Shown here piece after piece: positions 36,829 to 45,776 of a DNA stretch of 50,262 nt; within the stretch, counting starts at the first letter, position 1; every line of letters starts with the position of its first letter. Origin of the DNA: Methanobacterium sp. UBA410 (GTDB lineage Archaea; Methanobacteriota; Methanobacteria; Methanobacteriales; Methanobacteriaceae); assembly GCA_002498385.1 (NCBI GenBank), contig DAHH01000013.1:1-50262 (forward strand), written 5' to 3'. A program made the translations under genes and the position numbers. The notes under the pieces were generated by a model. That model was not told the DNA's origin. It saw only the letters and a list, made by a program, of their open reading frames with translations, and made no database searches.

Positions 36829-37656
36829 TCCCTGTTTACAAATCTGCATGTTTAAATCCGGATACTCTTAAAATCAGAATGTAAGTTGAACTTTGAGTGC
36901 TTAATAACTAACGCTCTTATTGATTTTTAGGTGCATTGCATATTTATGTGTATTGCTTTGTTTATCCAGTTTACTTGGTTTATGAAATGTGAGTTGGAAG
37001 GAATTTGAGATATTATGTTGAGGTATACCTCTTTAAAATACCTTTAAATATTCTTATAATAGTTGTTTTAAGAGTGAATGTCTGTTTTTCACAGTTGTTA
37101 GCGCGTGTTTCACTGTTTGCGTACTCTTTTAGTGAGTGAGTGATCATTTTTTTTTATGTATCTTTAACTTATGATTACTGTTTTAAAATCTATGTGAATA
37201 GTTAAACCTCTGTATATGGTGTAATTGTCTGTGAAATACTGTTACTGGCTTTTTACCGTGTGTTTTTGAGTTTGTTTGTATTAATTTTTTTTGGAGGAGG
37301 TTTCTTTTCAACGCTTAGAATAGTGTTTTCTTGTTTTCCTCTTTCCGTTATGGTGACTTATTGGTGGTTTGTCTTAATGTTTCATGTGCCTCTTCCTCTT
37401 ATGTTTAAGGCCTCTGTGTCATGGATTGTTTTTTTAAACCTTTATTGCCCTGAAGATAAAGGGGTACATTTTTTCATCTAATTTCTATTTTTTCCAGATA
37501 AAATTGGATCTTTCGCGTTTTTTCTCTAGATATTCCTTAAATTCTTTAAATATCATTATTAAATCGTTCTATCCCTAAAACTTGTATATACATTTTTATA
37601 TTTAGTTTTATGTAAAAATATTTATTTTATAATTTTTTTAGTAGTTTTGGTGAGCA
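36829..37656. other. T-rich gene-free stretch
   Basis: About 830 bases with strong T bias on the plus strand. A 73-residue hydrophobic frame (37260-37481, GTG start) has no ribosome-binding site at its start and is explained by T-rich codons. A perfect 12-bp palindrome GAGGTATACCTC lies at 37020-37031. The right end carries TATA-like sequences for the large surface-protein gene. Confidence 0.5.
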
Positions 37657-39606
37657 ATGATGATTAAAAAGAAGTTGATACTACTTTTTATAATGATAAC
37701 CTTTGCTGGAAGTATAATTTCCAGTTCAACAGTGATGAGCGCAAACTTTAATCAGAGTCAAACAACAAGCAACAATCTTATAACAAATACAAATCAAACA
37801 GGGAATATTACTAATCAAACCATGGATAACCAAACGGAAACAGCTTTAATATCAAATTTAACTCAAGAAACTAATGAATTAAACGTATTATCCAATGAAT
37901 CCAATGAAAGTACAATAGCTGAATATTCGGGTCAAAAACTCCAAGAATTGAAAATGGATGTCAGTAACTCATCATCTATGAGCTTAAAAACTAAAAAAAG
38001 GCTTATAATGAATATAAATCAGTTATTACAGGTAAATAATGCAACAGTAACTTCAATAGTTAATGGAAATGAAGCTCAAGCAAAATCAGAGCTTCAATAT
38101 GAACATCAAATGTTAAATGAAATTAATACAGAAATTAATAATGAGAATGGTAAAACAATAAACGCAACAGATGCGAGTAATCTAAATCAAGTTATCAATG
38201 ATATTAAAGCTGGTCAAGAAAATGGAGAAGAATGGATCGTACAGAATAATCCTAATTTACAAATTACCGAAACAACAGCTTATTATTCAACTCTTGAAAA
38301 TAAATTAGATGAAATTAGAAGTACTATAAAAAAATTGAAGCAGGGAGGTGTGTCTGTAGAATTAAAAACGATGGATATAAACGAGTTAAATCAAATACAA
38401 AATGGACAAAATGGAACATCTAATAATACAAAAATGGGATCAACACAAGTTCATGCAGTAATTCCTATTGCAGTAATTGTAGTTGCTGGGTCTTATATAA
38501 CTGTAAATGCACTTGCAATGACTTATATTGAAACTAATGCTGAAATAGATGAAATTCAAGAAAAAACGGGCAAAACCGTGGATTCAGATTGTAGAAATAG
38601 AATGTACCTGATTAACTTTGCTTCGATAGAACTGGCTTCTGTAGCAACATTAGGTATAGGATTATATGACATTGAAGGTATTACTCTAGCAGAGTTAGGT
38701 CTTGAAATAATTGATCATCAAGAATTTATAAGGTTAATCCCTGAAGAAGCACTTATGGATTTTCTTCAAGCCACAGACACTCAATTGAGTGACGGGTGCA
38801 CTGATGAAAATTGTCCATTTTTTAGAGGTAACAAAAGGGATCTTTTTGTAAGTTGGAATTTACCTTCTGAAGTAGATTTAGGATATGCTACTACAATAAA
38901 TGCGGTTGTTTCTAATGATAAATATGGGGACACAGGCCCATTTAATGTTGACTTGTATGTAGCTAATAGTTCTCAGGCACCTATGCAATATCAATTAGTT
39001 AGTACTCAGAGAGTAGATAAATTAAAAGGGAAAAGTAATACTACGGTATCATTAGATTGGAGCCCTGTGTTAAGAGGTAAAAACTTGTTAAAAGTAGTTG
39101 TGGATAATGACAATGAAGTTAATGAAACTAATGAAAACAATAACGTTGCAGAAGGTTCAACAACAGCATTAGCTGTTGATAGGATGACACTTTATGCAAC
39201 AAAAAAGATATATTCCACAAAAGATCCAACACAAATAGCTCATATAACTTATTATTTCAGAGCAGATCATCCATTAAAATTAGATCCGGATAATGAAATG
39301 CCTATTTTTGTTTATAAAACAACTACTCCGGAGTATAGTGATGTTGGTACATTACCATTTTATCCTTATGGATCTATCTGGCAGTATTACTCAAATTCAT
39401 CAGATGTCAATGGAACTTGGAGTCCCTGCTATTATAATCCTTATGTAACTTGTAGTGCAGGTACTACAGATTACCGTGTAAACCATTGGGCTATGGGAAA
39501 AGGGTCTTACCAGTACTTTGCGGTTACAATGGAAAATCAGCCAGGAGCTTTTAATGATGGTGTTTTAAAAACATTTTTACAGGACTTTAAGGCCATAGAA
39601 GAATAA
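37657..39606 (+). CDS. Large secreted Asn-rich protein with CARDB domain
   Basis: 649 residues. A signal peptide (KKKLILLFIMITFAGSIISS) is followed by an Asn/Gln/Thr-rich region with many N-x-T/S sites, helical segments (about 85-230), a hydrophobic stretch (VIPIAVIVVAGSYITVNALA, about 268-290) and a CARDB-type beta domain (about 408-505) with the hallmark DNDNEVNETNENNN. The C-terminal 140 residues are not recognised. It is a cell-surface protein, probably adhesive. The gene is more AT-rich and AAT/AAA-biased than its neighbours to the left, which could mean transfer or relaxed selection. Confidence 0.8.
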   Translation: MMIKKKLILLFIMITFAGSIISSSTVMSANFNQSQTTSNNLITNTNQTGNITNQTMDNQTETALISNLTQETNELNVLSNESNESTIAEYSGQKLQELKMDVSNSSSMSLKTKKRLIMNINQLLQVNNATVTSIVNGNEAQAKSELQYEHQMLNEINTEINNENGKTINATDASNLNQVINDIKAGQENGEEWIVQNNPNLQITETTAYYSTLENKLDEIRSTIKKLKQGGVSVELKTMDINELNQIQNGQNGTSNNTKMGSTQVHAVIPIAVIVVAGSYITVNALAMTYIETNAEIDEIQEKTGKTVDSDCRNRMYLINFASIELASVATLGIGLYDIEGITLAELGLEIIDHQEFIRLIPEEALMDFLQATDTQLSDGCTDENCPFFRGNKRDLFVSWNLPSEVDLGYATTINAVVSNDKYGDTGPFNVDLYVANSSQAPMQYQLVSTQRVDKLKGKSNTTVSLDWSPVLRGKNLLKVVVDNDNEVNETNENNNVAEGSTTALAVDRMTLYATKKIYSTKDPTQIAHITYYFRADHPLKLDPDNEMPIFVYKTTTPEYSDVGTLPFYPYGSIWQYYSNSSDVNGTWSPCYYNPYVTCSAGTTDYRVNHWAMGKGSYQYFAVTMENQPGAFNDGVLKTFLQDFKAIEE

Positions 39607-39682
39607 TTGTAAAAGAATATTAATGGAAGTTCAAGATTTTGCTTCCAAATTATTCTTTTTAATTTAAGGGAGTGTTTTAGTT

Positions 39683-40741
39683 TTGAAGTGTAAGAATTGT
39701 GGGATGGAAAATCCAGATGATGTTAAATTTTGTCGTAAATGCGGGAAATCCTTTTATTTAGTGACGTTCAAACCGTACTGGCTAAGTATAGGATTAGGGA
39801 TTGTTTTAGGCCTTTTAATTACTTCAATCAGCTATAAATTGTTGGGAAATGATGTTATTCTTTTTGCAACTTTTGTTGGAGCTGTTGCAGGTGGAGGCAT
39901 CACTGCTGTGATGGCCTACAACAAAAACGTGATGGCGGACTACGATTGTAATCCATCATTGAACGGGGCTTTTTCAGGTTTTATTACAGGGATCATAGCT
40001 TTAACATCATTTGTATCCACAAATCCTGATGCTTACATTGCCCTTGCAAATGTGATAAGCTATGCAATTTGGGGATTTGTCGGAGGAACTGTTGGTACTG
40101 TTGCTAATTTAATACGTGCAAAAAACATTAAATGGATGATACCGTTTACAGCTGTAATCCTCCTAACGGTTGTAGGCATAGGGTGCGTAATAGCCCAGAA
40201 CAACACAAACGGAGCCTATGAAACAGCATATGATAATCATCTTGTTCCACTCTATTTTGATGATTTAATACAAGCAGAAGCAGATCCCCTCTTAAACACG
40301 AGTACAAGTGACCATGCAGTGAGAATTTCCAATTTGAAGAAAGCAGACACAAAATATCAGAGAATGGTAAACATAACCCAAACTGCTCAACTTTGGAACA
40401 AGGAAATGATAGAAAGCGGTTCATCAAGCATAGAAAAAGAATATGCACAAGCATTAGGAAAATATGTGGACTTAAGATATAATTACTACAATGAAATGGA
40501 ACTTGGAATAGAATTAGAGATAAATGGGAACAGAGTGGAAGCAGAAAAACACTACAAAAACGCAGAAAACTTGAAACCAGAGATACAAAACCAAGAAACA
40601 GTACTCATAGAAATCGCGAACAAAAATCCCAAATTCAAACAATACACAGATAAACGGACAAGTATATCTAAAAAATCCGCAGAGAATGCAAAACAAAAAT
40701 CAGAATTAATGACATCCACATTCGGAGGCCCCGATTCCTAA
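39683..40741 (+). CDS. Zinc-ribbon membrane protein
   Basis: 352 residues. It opens with a zinc ribbon, MKCKNCGMENPDDVKFCRKCG (C3, C6, C17, C20), then four membrane helices (about 30-165). A soluble, mostly helical tail of 180 residues has coiled-coil character (NKEMIESGSSSIEKEYAQAL...). Translation begins at TTG preceded by AAGGGAGTG. Such zinc-ribbon/TM proteins are common in methanogens and of unknown role. It lies 77 bases behind the CARDB-protein gene and may share its transcript. Confidence 0.8.
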   Translation: MKCKNCGMENPDDVKFCRKCGKSFYLVTFKPYWLSIGLGIVLGLLITSISYKLLGNDVILFATFVGAVAGGGITAVMAYNKNVMADYDCNPSLNGAFSGFITGIIALTSFVSTNPDAYIALANVISYAIWGFVGGTVGTVANLIRAKNIKWMIPFTAVILLTVVGIGCVIAQNNTNGAYETAYDNHLVPLYFDDLIQAEADPLLNTSTSDHAVRISNLKKADTKYQRMVNITQTAQLWNKEMIESGSSSIEKEYAQALGKYVDLRYNYYNEMELGIELEINGNRVEAEKHYKNAENLKPEIQNQETVLIEIANKNPKFKQYTDKRTSISKKSAENAKQKSELMTSTFGGPDS

Positions 40742-40762
40742 AAATTCAATTTTAACTTCCTT

Positions 40763-40781
40763 GGAGGTGTAGTACATGTAA
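40763..40781 (+). other. Perfect ribosome-binding site with ATG-TAA start-stop
   Basis: GGAGGTG is followed seven bases later by ATG directly joined to TAA. The sequence after it resembles the true gene start 50 bases downstream (GGAGGT, ATG, then an A/T-rich match), so this is probably a degenerate duplicate of that start region. Confidence 0.5.
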
Positions 40782-40825
40782 AATTAAAGAATTTTCATAG
40801 TTTAAAAATACACTGGAGGTATAAC

Positions 40826-41876
40826 ATGAAAATCTTTAAAAAATTAGTATGGTTACCCATATTTTTATTAATTATAATTTGTCTTTCTAATACAGTATCA
40901 GCAGCAAATTGGACTGTAGGTTCTAACAACAGTTTCGGTAGATTTAGCACATAATTCTAAGGGGGATGACACATCAAACCAGGGTACAATACCTGATGGT
41001 GTGCCTGTAAACCTGGATTATACATTGGGAACCGTTAACATAACAAACACAACACTTTCTAAAGGTAAAGCAAATTTCACCATAACTGGAGGTAACACTT
41101 CTGGAACAGCCAATGCAACTGTAACAGTAAATGGATACTCAATTAACACACCAATTACAGTTGATAACATTATACCTACAGTAACTTCAACACCATCAGG
41201 TGGAAGTTATACACAAGCACAAACTGTAACATTAACCGCCAGTAAATCATCCACAATCTATTATACTACGGATGGCAGTGACCCAACCATAAACAGCGCA
41301 ATTTACACATCACCAATCACAATAAGTAGTACTACCACACTCAAATACATGGCAATAGATGCTGCAGGAAATCAATCTCCAATATATACAGAAACATACA
41401 CAATGAACATTAGCCCAAACAGTTACACTTGGGAACAAGTTGTTGACGCTGCTACAAGAGTTAAAAATTACATAGAAACCAATAAAGCATTATCCACAAC
41501 AGTAACAATAGGAAGCTCAACGGTAACCATAAATCAATTCTTATACTTAGCCACAAGAGCAACAGTCCTGATCTTCACAGATCCATTACCAAACACATTA
41601 GTAACAACAGGTACTTATTCCTCACCATCCAGCAGTTTAGATGATTTAACCAGCGGAAAATTAAGTTCAAGCAATTATTTAGATTTAGCTCAAAGAACAG
41701 CAGACTTTATGGACAATAATAATAGAGCACCAACATATGGTAGCTCAAATCTCGGAAAAGTAGGATATAACTCTTTAGTATATCTTTATAGTAGGATACT
41801 AGCTTATTACAACACTAATGGAGTATTACCCCCAACAGTTACGGTAAAAGCCTGGTCCAACATACCTATAACCTAG
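40826..41876 (+). pseudogene. Frameshifted pseudomurein-binding surface protein
   Basis: GGAGGT and ATG open a signal peptide (MKIFKKLVWLPIFLLIIICL) that ends after 42 residues at TAA (40952-40954). In the next frame the sequence continues as VDLAHNSKGDDTSNQGTIPDG, a typical Methanobacterium adhesin-like Ig repeat. A single-base deletion near 40937-40940 would join them. Downstream come a chitobiase C-terminal-like beta domain (IYYTTDGSDPT) and two pseudomurein-binding repeats (WEQVVDAATRVKNYIE / VTINQFLYLATRA, and NYLDLAQRTADFMD / NSLVYLYSRIL). The protein is shorter than usual adhesins and seems to have lost its middle. An intact downstream frame starts at 41001. Confidence 0.75.
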
Positions 41877-42271
41877 AAATTAGATCCCCATTTTTTTTAT
41901 TTTCTTTTTTTTTAAACTAGTAACTAAAACTATCAATTTATTAAAGATAAAATCAAGCTCCCATTTAATAGATTAAAAAATTCTTTTCATGTAACTGCAG
42001 GTGGTGCATTTTAAGAGGAATGTTTATCATGGGAGATAACGACCTTATTCAGAGATAAAGACTTATTTTTTTACTTATTTTATTATATTAAGTTAAAAAC
42101 TAAGTTAATTTTTAACAGATCAAATTAATACTTAATATAAATTCATAAACCAGCTATGGAATAGTGGATATGGCTATCACTAAAAAAATAAGATATATAA
42201 CACGTTTATTTTTCATAGTAAATTACCATCCCTATCATATTTTAAATAATACTTATTATAATATTAATATA
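41877..42271. other. AT-rich spacer
   Basis: About 395 bases with no supportable gene. A 12-codon frame after GAGGA (about 42018) is too short to credit. Confidence 0.5.
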
Positions 42272-42364
42272 TCAAAAAAGCCAAAAGGATAAGCAATTTG
42301 AATTACATTTTTTACAAAAAGATGCATTCACTTCATCGTCAAACCCACATTTTGGACATTCCAT
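42272..42364 (-). CDS. 30-residue zinc-ribbon peptide, possibly truncated
   Basis: MECPKCGFDDEVNASFCKKC (C3, C6, C17, C20) is a full zinc ribbon of the same type as the membrane protein at 39.7 kb. After it only NSNCLSFWLF remains before a stop. GGGATGAT precedes the ATG. It may be the broken start of a zinc-ribbon membrane protein, or a genuine mini-protein. Confidence 0.5.
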   Translation of the reverse strand: MECPKCGFDDEVNASFCKKCNSNCLSFWLF

Positions 42365-42574
42365 TTTATATCATCCCTCTATAGTCCGATATTTAAAAGG
42401 ATAACCAAATTCTTTGCTATCACAGTTAAATAGAAAGTTATATGTAAACCGTTTGCAGGTAAAAGAGAATTGAGCCCTCCCTCAAAGCAGCATCAGCAAT
42501 AACTATTTATGATCTCCAGAAGATATTTTAATAATGGAATCTTGAAATGTAGTAAAAGCGGGGGAGGTTCTAAA

Positions 42575-43093
42575 ATGGCTGAGATGAGAAATGTTTTTGT
42601 GGGGGTTCTGGCAATAGTGTTGGGACTTGTAGTTATAACATTCCCACTTGTGAGCGTTGCAACGTTCAGCGTTCTTATAGGCCTTGGAATTATATTTTTA
42701 GGTCTTTGGTTACTTTTTCAGGGCATTCAGGTCTGGGGCAAGAACATGGCAGCTGGAATAGTCGATTTTATACTGGCTATATTCGCAGTAGGCTATGGGA
42801 TAATACTTGTTGGGAACGTAAAGGGTCTGGAATTTCTGGTATTTTTAGCACTTTACATAGTGGGGCTTTTCATAATAATCTCAGGTTTAACAGCTCTTTT
42901 CTCAGATAAGGGCGTTAAGGGAAAATCTATCGGTGCACTGGGTGTTGTTTTCGGTATTCTATTCATGGTGGCTGGAACCTACATGAGAAACCTCGTGGTT
43001 TTAGCTGCAATACTCGGTTTGTTCCTCATAGCTGCAGGAGTAATAGAGATATTCGGGCTGGAGGAAGAAATAGTTCCCAAGGCAGTGAAGTAG
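42575..43093 (+). CDS. HdeD/DUF308-like membrane protein
   Basis: 172 residues with six regularly spaced hydrophobic helices in pairs (FVGVLAIVLGLVVITFPL, FSVLIGLGIIFLGLWLLFQG, and so on), the duplicated-hairpin pattern of DUF308/HdeD proteins, which help with acid or stress tolerance in bacteria. The frame extends 22 codons upstream, but GGGAGG seven bases before the ATG at 42575 fixes the start. It is convergent with the broken exonuclease III. Confidence 0.85.
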   Translation: MAEMRNVFVGVLAIVLGLVVITFPLVSVATFSVLIGLGIIFLGLWLLFQGIQVWGKNMAAGIVDFILAIFAVGYGIILVGNVKGLEFLVFLALYIVGLFIIISGLTALFSDKGVKGKSIGALGVVFGILFMVAGTYMRNLVVLAAILGLFLIAAGVIEIFGLEEEIVPKAVK

Positions 43094-43296
43094 TTTCAGT
43101 ACCATTTTTAGAGGAACTACAATTTTTTTAATTGTTCTATTTTTTAATCTCAATCCAGTACTTCCTAAAAAAAATAGCAACAGGTAATTGAATACCTTTA
43201 AACAGCCATTCAATGATGTGGACTCAAAATTAATTCCCTTTTTCAAAAAAAAGCCTTTAAAATGGATAATATTGTTGTAAATCAGTTATAAATGGC

Positions 43297-44070
43297 TTAG
43301 ATCAGGACGTCCGCACCGACTGGGCAGGATCTGATCCAGGTATATCGTGGCGTATGTATGCCGACTGAATATTTTCCCCCAGACTTTCACTTGCAAAGAA
43401 GTAATCAAGCCTCATTCCAAGGTTCTTCTCTCTGCAGCTCCGATCGTAACTCCGCCAGGTGTAGTTGTCTCCACCATGGTTGAACATTCGGAAGGTGTCC
43501 AAGTAACCGCATTCCACGAGTCTGTCAAGAATTTTCCGCTCTTCTGGTAGAAATCCCTCTCTTTTACATGCTGTTTCTGGATTTACAAGATCCAGCTTTC
43601 TGTGGGCTATGTTGAAATCCCCACAAACCAGAACATTGTGCTCCTCATCCACCAGCTCTTTCATGGTTTTGAGGAAGTGCTCGTAGAAATCAAATTTATG
43701 CACCAGATCCTTTGAACTGATTCCTGTTGGAGAATACAAATTGAAAAGCACAAAATTTCCATAATCTTCCCTTAAAATCCTTCCTTCTCCTCCAAAGCTT
43801 TCCATCTCCAAAGCTTTCCTGGACATTTTCAGGTTTCAACCTAGAGTAGATACCAACGCCATTGTAACCTTTTAGGACCTTTGAAGAGGAGAAATAACTG
43901 CGGTAGCCAGGTATATTCCAGAAATCTTCGGGAATTTGGTCTTCAGTAGCTTTTAACTCCTGTAAACATAGTATGTCTGGTTTTTCTTCCAGAAACCAGT
44001 TTAGAGAGTTACCTCTTAACCTGGCCCTCAGTCCGTTAACGTTCCATGATAAAATTTTAAGGGGTTTCAT
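43297..44070 (-). pseudogene. xth: Exonuclease III (AP endonuclease) with two frameshifts
   Basis: The N-terminal frame (from 44070) has ILSWNVNGLRA, LQELKATEDQIP and GYNGVGIYSRLKPENV. The C-terminal frame has NLYSPTG, GDFNIAH, ERKILDRLVECGYLDTFR, NYTWRSY and RLDYFFASESL. A 16-bp tandem duplication (14 of 16 identical, 43788-43819) shifts the frame; removing one copy restores QESFGGEGRILRED. At the end, GSD is followed by a one-base loss near 43327 that destroys the catalytic His; restoring it gives GSDHCPVGADVLI and a stop at 43297. Intact homologues remove abasic sites. As read, the gene is dead. Confidence 0.88.
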
Positions 44071-44375
44071 ATTTGGCCTCCAGACCTTCTTTTAGATAAA
44101 ATAATGAGTATAAACCTTTTTGAATAGATTTAAAAGTAAGTATGGAATTCATTAAATCTTAAAATTTCTATTTTTTTCATGTGCGTACTAAAATCAAATT
44201 TTAGGGCCTGAAATGGAATGTATATTCCAGACTAAATTAGATGATCCAAATTGGAATACATATTTCAAAACAAAATATATATGATTGGTGATCCAAATTG
44301 GAATACATATTCCAAAACAAAATATATATGATCTGTGATCCAGATCAGAATACATAATGTAAAAAAGATTATACG
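44071..44375. promoter_or_regulatory. Divergent spacer with palindrome array
   Basis: Four palindrome-like sites of the form TGGAAT-4-ATTCCA at 44214-44229, 44252-44267, 44299-44314 and 44346-44361 (the first and third perfect, the second with one change, the fourth degenerate). The last three are spaced exactly 47 bases. AAAATATATATGAT, a TATA-like box, follows the second and third sites. This is very probably an operator/promoter region for the AAA+ gene. Confidence 0.75.
44243..44361. repeat. 47-bp tandem repeat, about 2.5 copies
   Basis: A unit beginning GATCCAAATTGGAATACATA starts at 44243, 44290 and 44337. The first two are nearly identical and the third is cut short and diverged. Each full unit carries one palindrome and one TATA-like box. 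Confidence 0.9.
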
Positions 44376-45578
44376 ATGGTGGTTTGTGTGGAAGATCTGG
44401 CATGGGGAACCGATGCAGAACTAACTGATGAACAATTTTACAATCGAGAAAGGGATATTTCCCTGATAAAGGGGTTACTGGAGACAACTTCAAAAGGGTC
44501 TCCTCCAACAATTATGGTTGTTGGAATAAGGGGAGTGGGAAAAACAGTTTTACTTAAAAAAATAAAAAAAGAGCTTGAAGATGATTACTTAACCTGTTAT
44601 GTTGATTTATCCACTACTTCTGGTTATCAGAGGGGTAAACTAACTGAAACCGGAATAATGGAACAGTTTTATAGCTCGTGGATGGAAGCATGCAAACGTA
44701 GAGGATTTGCCACAGTACTTGAGAGGGTATCAAAATTTTTCAAAACAAAAAAATTTGAGCTGAAAGATCTTAAAGATGCTGGAGGAATACCAGTACCCAT
44801 AATCCAATCAGAGGATGACTACAGGAAACTTTCAAAGTTCGTTCTGGACCTACCGCAAAAAATCTACGAAGACCACTCCAGGGATATAGAAGGATCCATC
44901 ATGATAATCGATGAGTTCCAATCCCTTAGGGATTTGGGTGGCCGGTTGGACTCGTTTTTATGGTTCATTAGAGGTGTAATTCAAAATCAGAAAAATGTAG
45001 CCTATGTTTTTTCTGGATCTGTAAGTTCAAGGGATTCTATCATTGAAAAGATAGCAGGTAAAGACGGTGCATTTGGGGGCAGAATGCTGAACGTGGAAAT
45101 ATACCCGTTCACCAAAGAAACAGTAAAAAACTATTTAAATGAAAAATTACCCTCCTTAAATCTGGAAGATGGTGGATTTGAAAGATTTTACAAGTGTACA
45201 AAGGGGGTACCATTTTACGTAAACACCTTCGCCAAGCTGCTCCAAAAAAACGTTCCCTTAAATGATGAAATGGTAACCGAAGAGTTTAAAAGGACTTTGC
45301 CTCTCCTTGCGGTTCATTTGATAAACCAGTGGAGCAGGTTAACCCTCCACGAACAAACCATTCTGACAACCCTCATCAGTAAACCTCTTAAAAGAAAGGA
45401 AATAGCTGAAAGCATGAATATAACTCCAGGATCCCTGAGCAACCCCTTAAACAAACTGCAAAAACTGGATTTAATAGAATCTGAAGGGGGCACTTACAGT
45501 ATCTGTGAGCCCATTTTAAAGGCCTGGCTTAAAAAGGAATATGAAGAAAGGGGAGTTTTCCCCTTCAGAAGTATCTGA
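44376..45578 (+). CDS. AAA+ ATPase with C-terminal winged helix (archaeal ATPase family)
   Basis: 400 residues. Walker A GIRGVGKT (50-57), Walker B MIIDEFQ (D179-E180), sensor-like VFSGSVSSRDS, and EIYPFTKETVKNYL as in PF01637 archaeal ATPases. A C-terminal winged helix (about 325-390: LTLHEQTILTTLISKPLKRKEIAESMNI, LSNPLNKLQKLDLI) could bind the palindromes upstream. The family is large in archaea and mostly unstudied; members resemble Orc/Cdc6 and STAND-type ATPases. ATG context is weak; a GTG shortly downstream (VEDLAWGTD) is an alternative start. Confidence 0.88.
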   Translation: MVVCVEDLAWGTDAELTDEQFYNRERDISLIKGLLETTSKGSPPTIMVVGIRGVGKTVLLKKIKKELEDDYLTCYVDLSTTSGYQRGKLTETGIMEQFYSSWMEACKRRGFATVLERVSKFFKTKKFELKDLKDAGGIPVPIIQSEDDYRKLSKFVLDLPQKIYEDHSRDIEGSIMIIDEFQSLRDLGGRLDSFLWFIRGVIQNQKNVAYVFSGSVSSRDSIIEKIAGKDGAFGGRMLNVEIYPFTKETVKNYLNEKLPSLNLEDGGFERFYKCTKGVPFYVNTFAKLLQKNVPLNDEMVTEEFKRTLPLLAVHLINQWSRLTLHEQTILTTLISKPLKRKEIAESMNITPGSLSNPLNKLQKLDLIESEGGTYSICEPILKAWLKKEYEERGVFPFRSI

Positions 45579-45776
45579 TTTTTGTAAATCAGATAAAATC
45601 AGTTTGGAAGTATTAATTTGTTATACTGGTGCTGAAGGCAGATGGAATGGAGTCAACAGGAAAACCCATTGATGTCATTTTTTCCAGTTCACAGTAAATA
45701 TTAAGTATGTCTATGTTCAATGTTTAACCTGAAAATTGGAGTTTTAACATGAACGGAAAAATTTTTCTACTGGAAA

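Noticed and set aside
36960..37150. 44-residue minus-strand frame starting MITHSLKEYAN
   Set aside because: No ribosome-binding site and no conserved feature; too weak to list.
37260..37481. 73-residue hydrophobic frame with GTG start
   Set aside because: The GGAGGAGG within it lies inside the frame and not before a start codon; hydrophobicity follows from T-rich codons.
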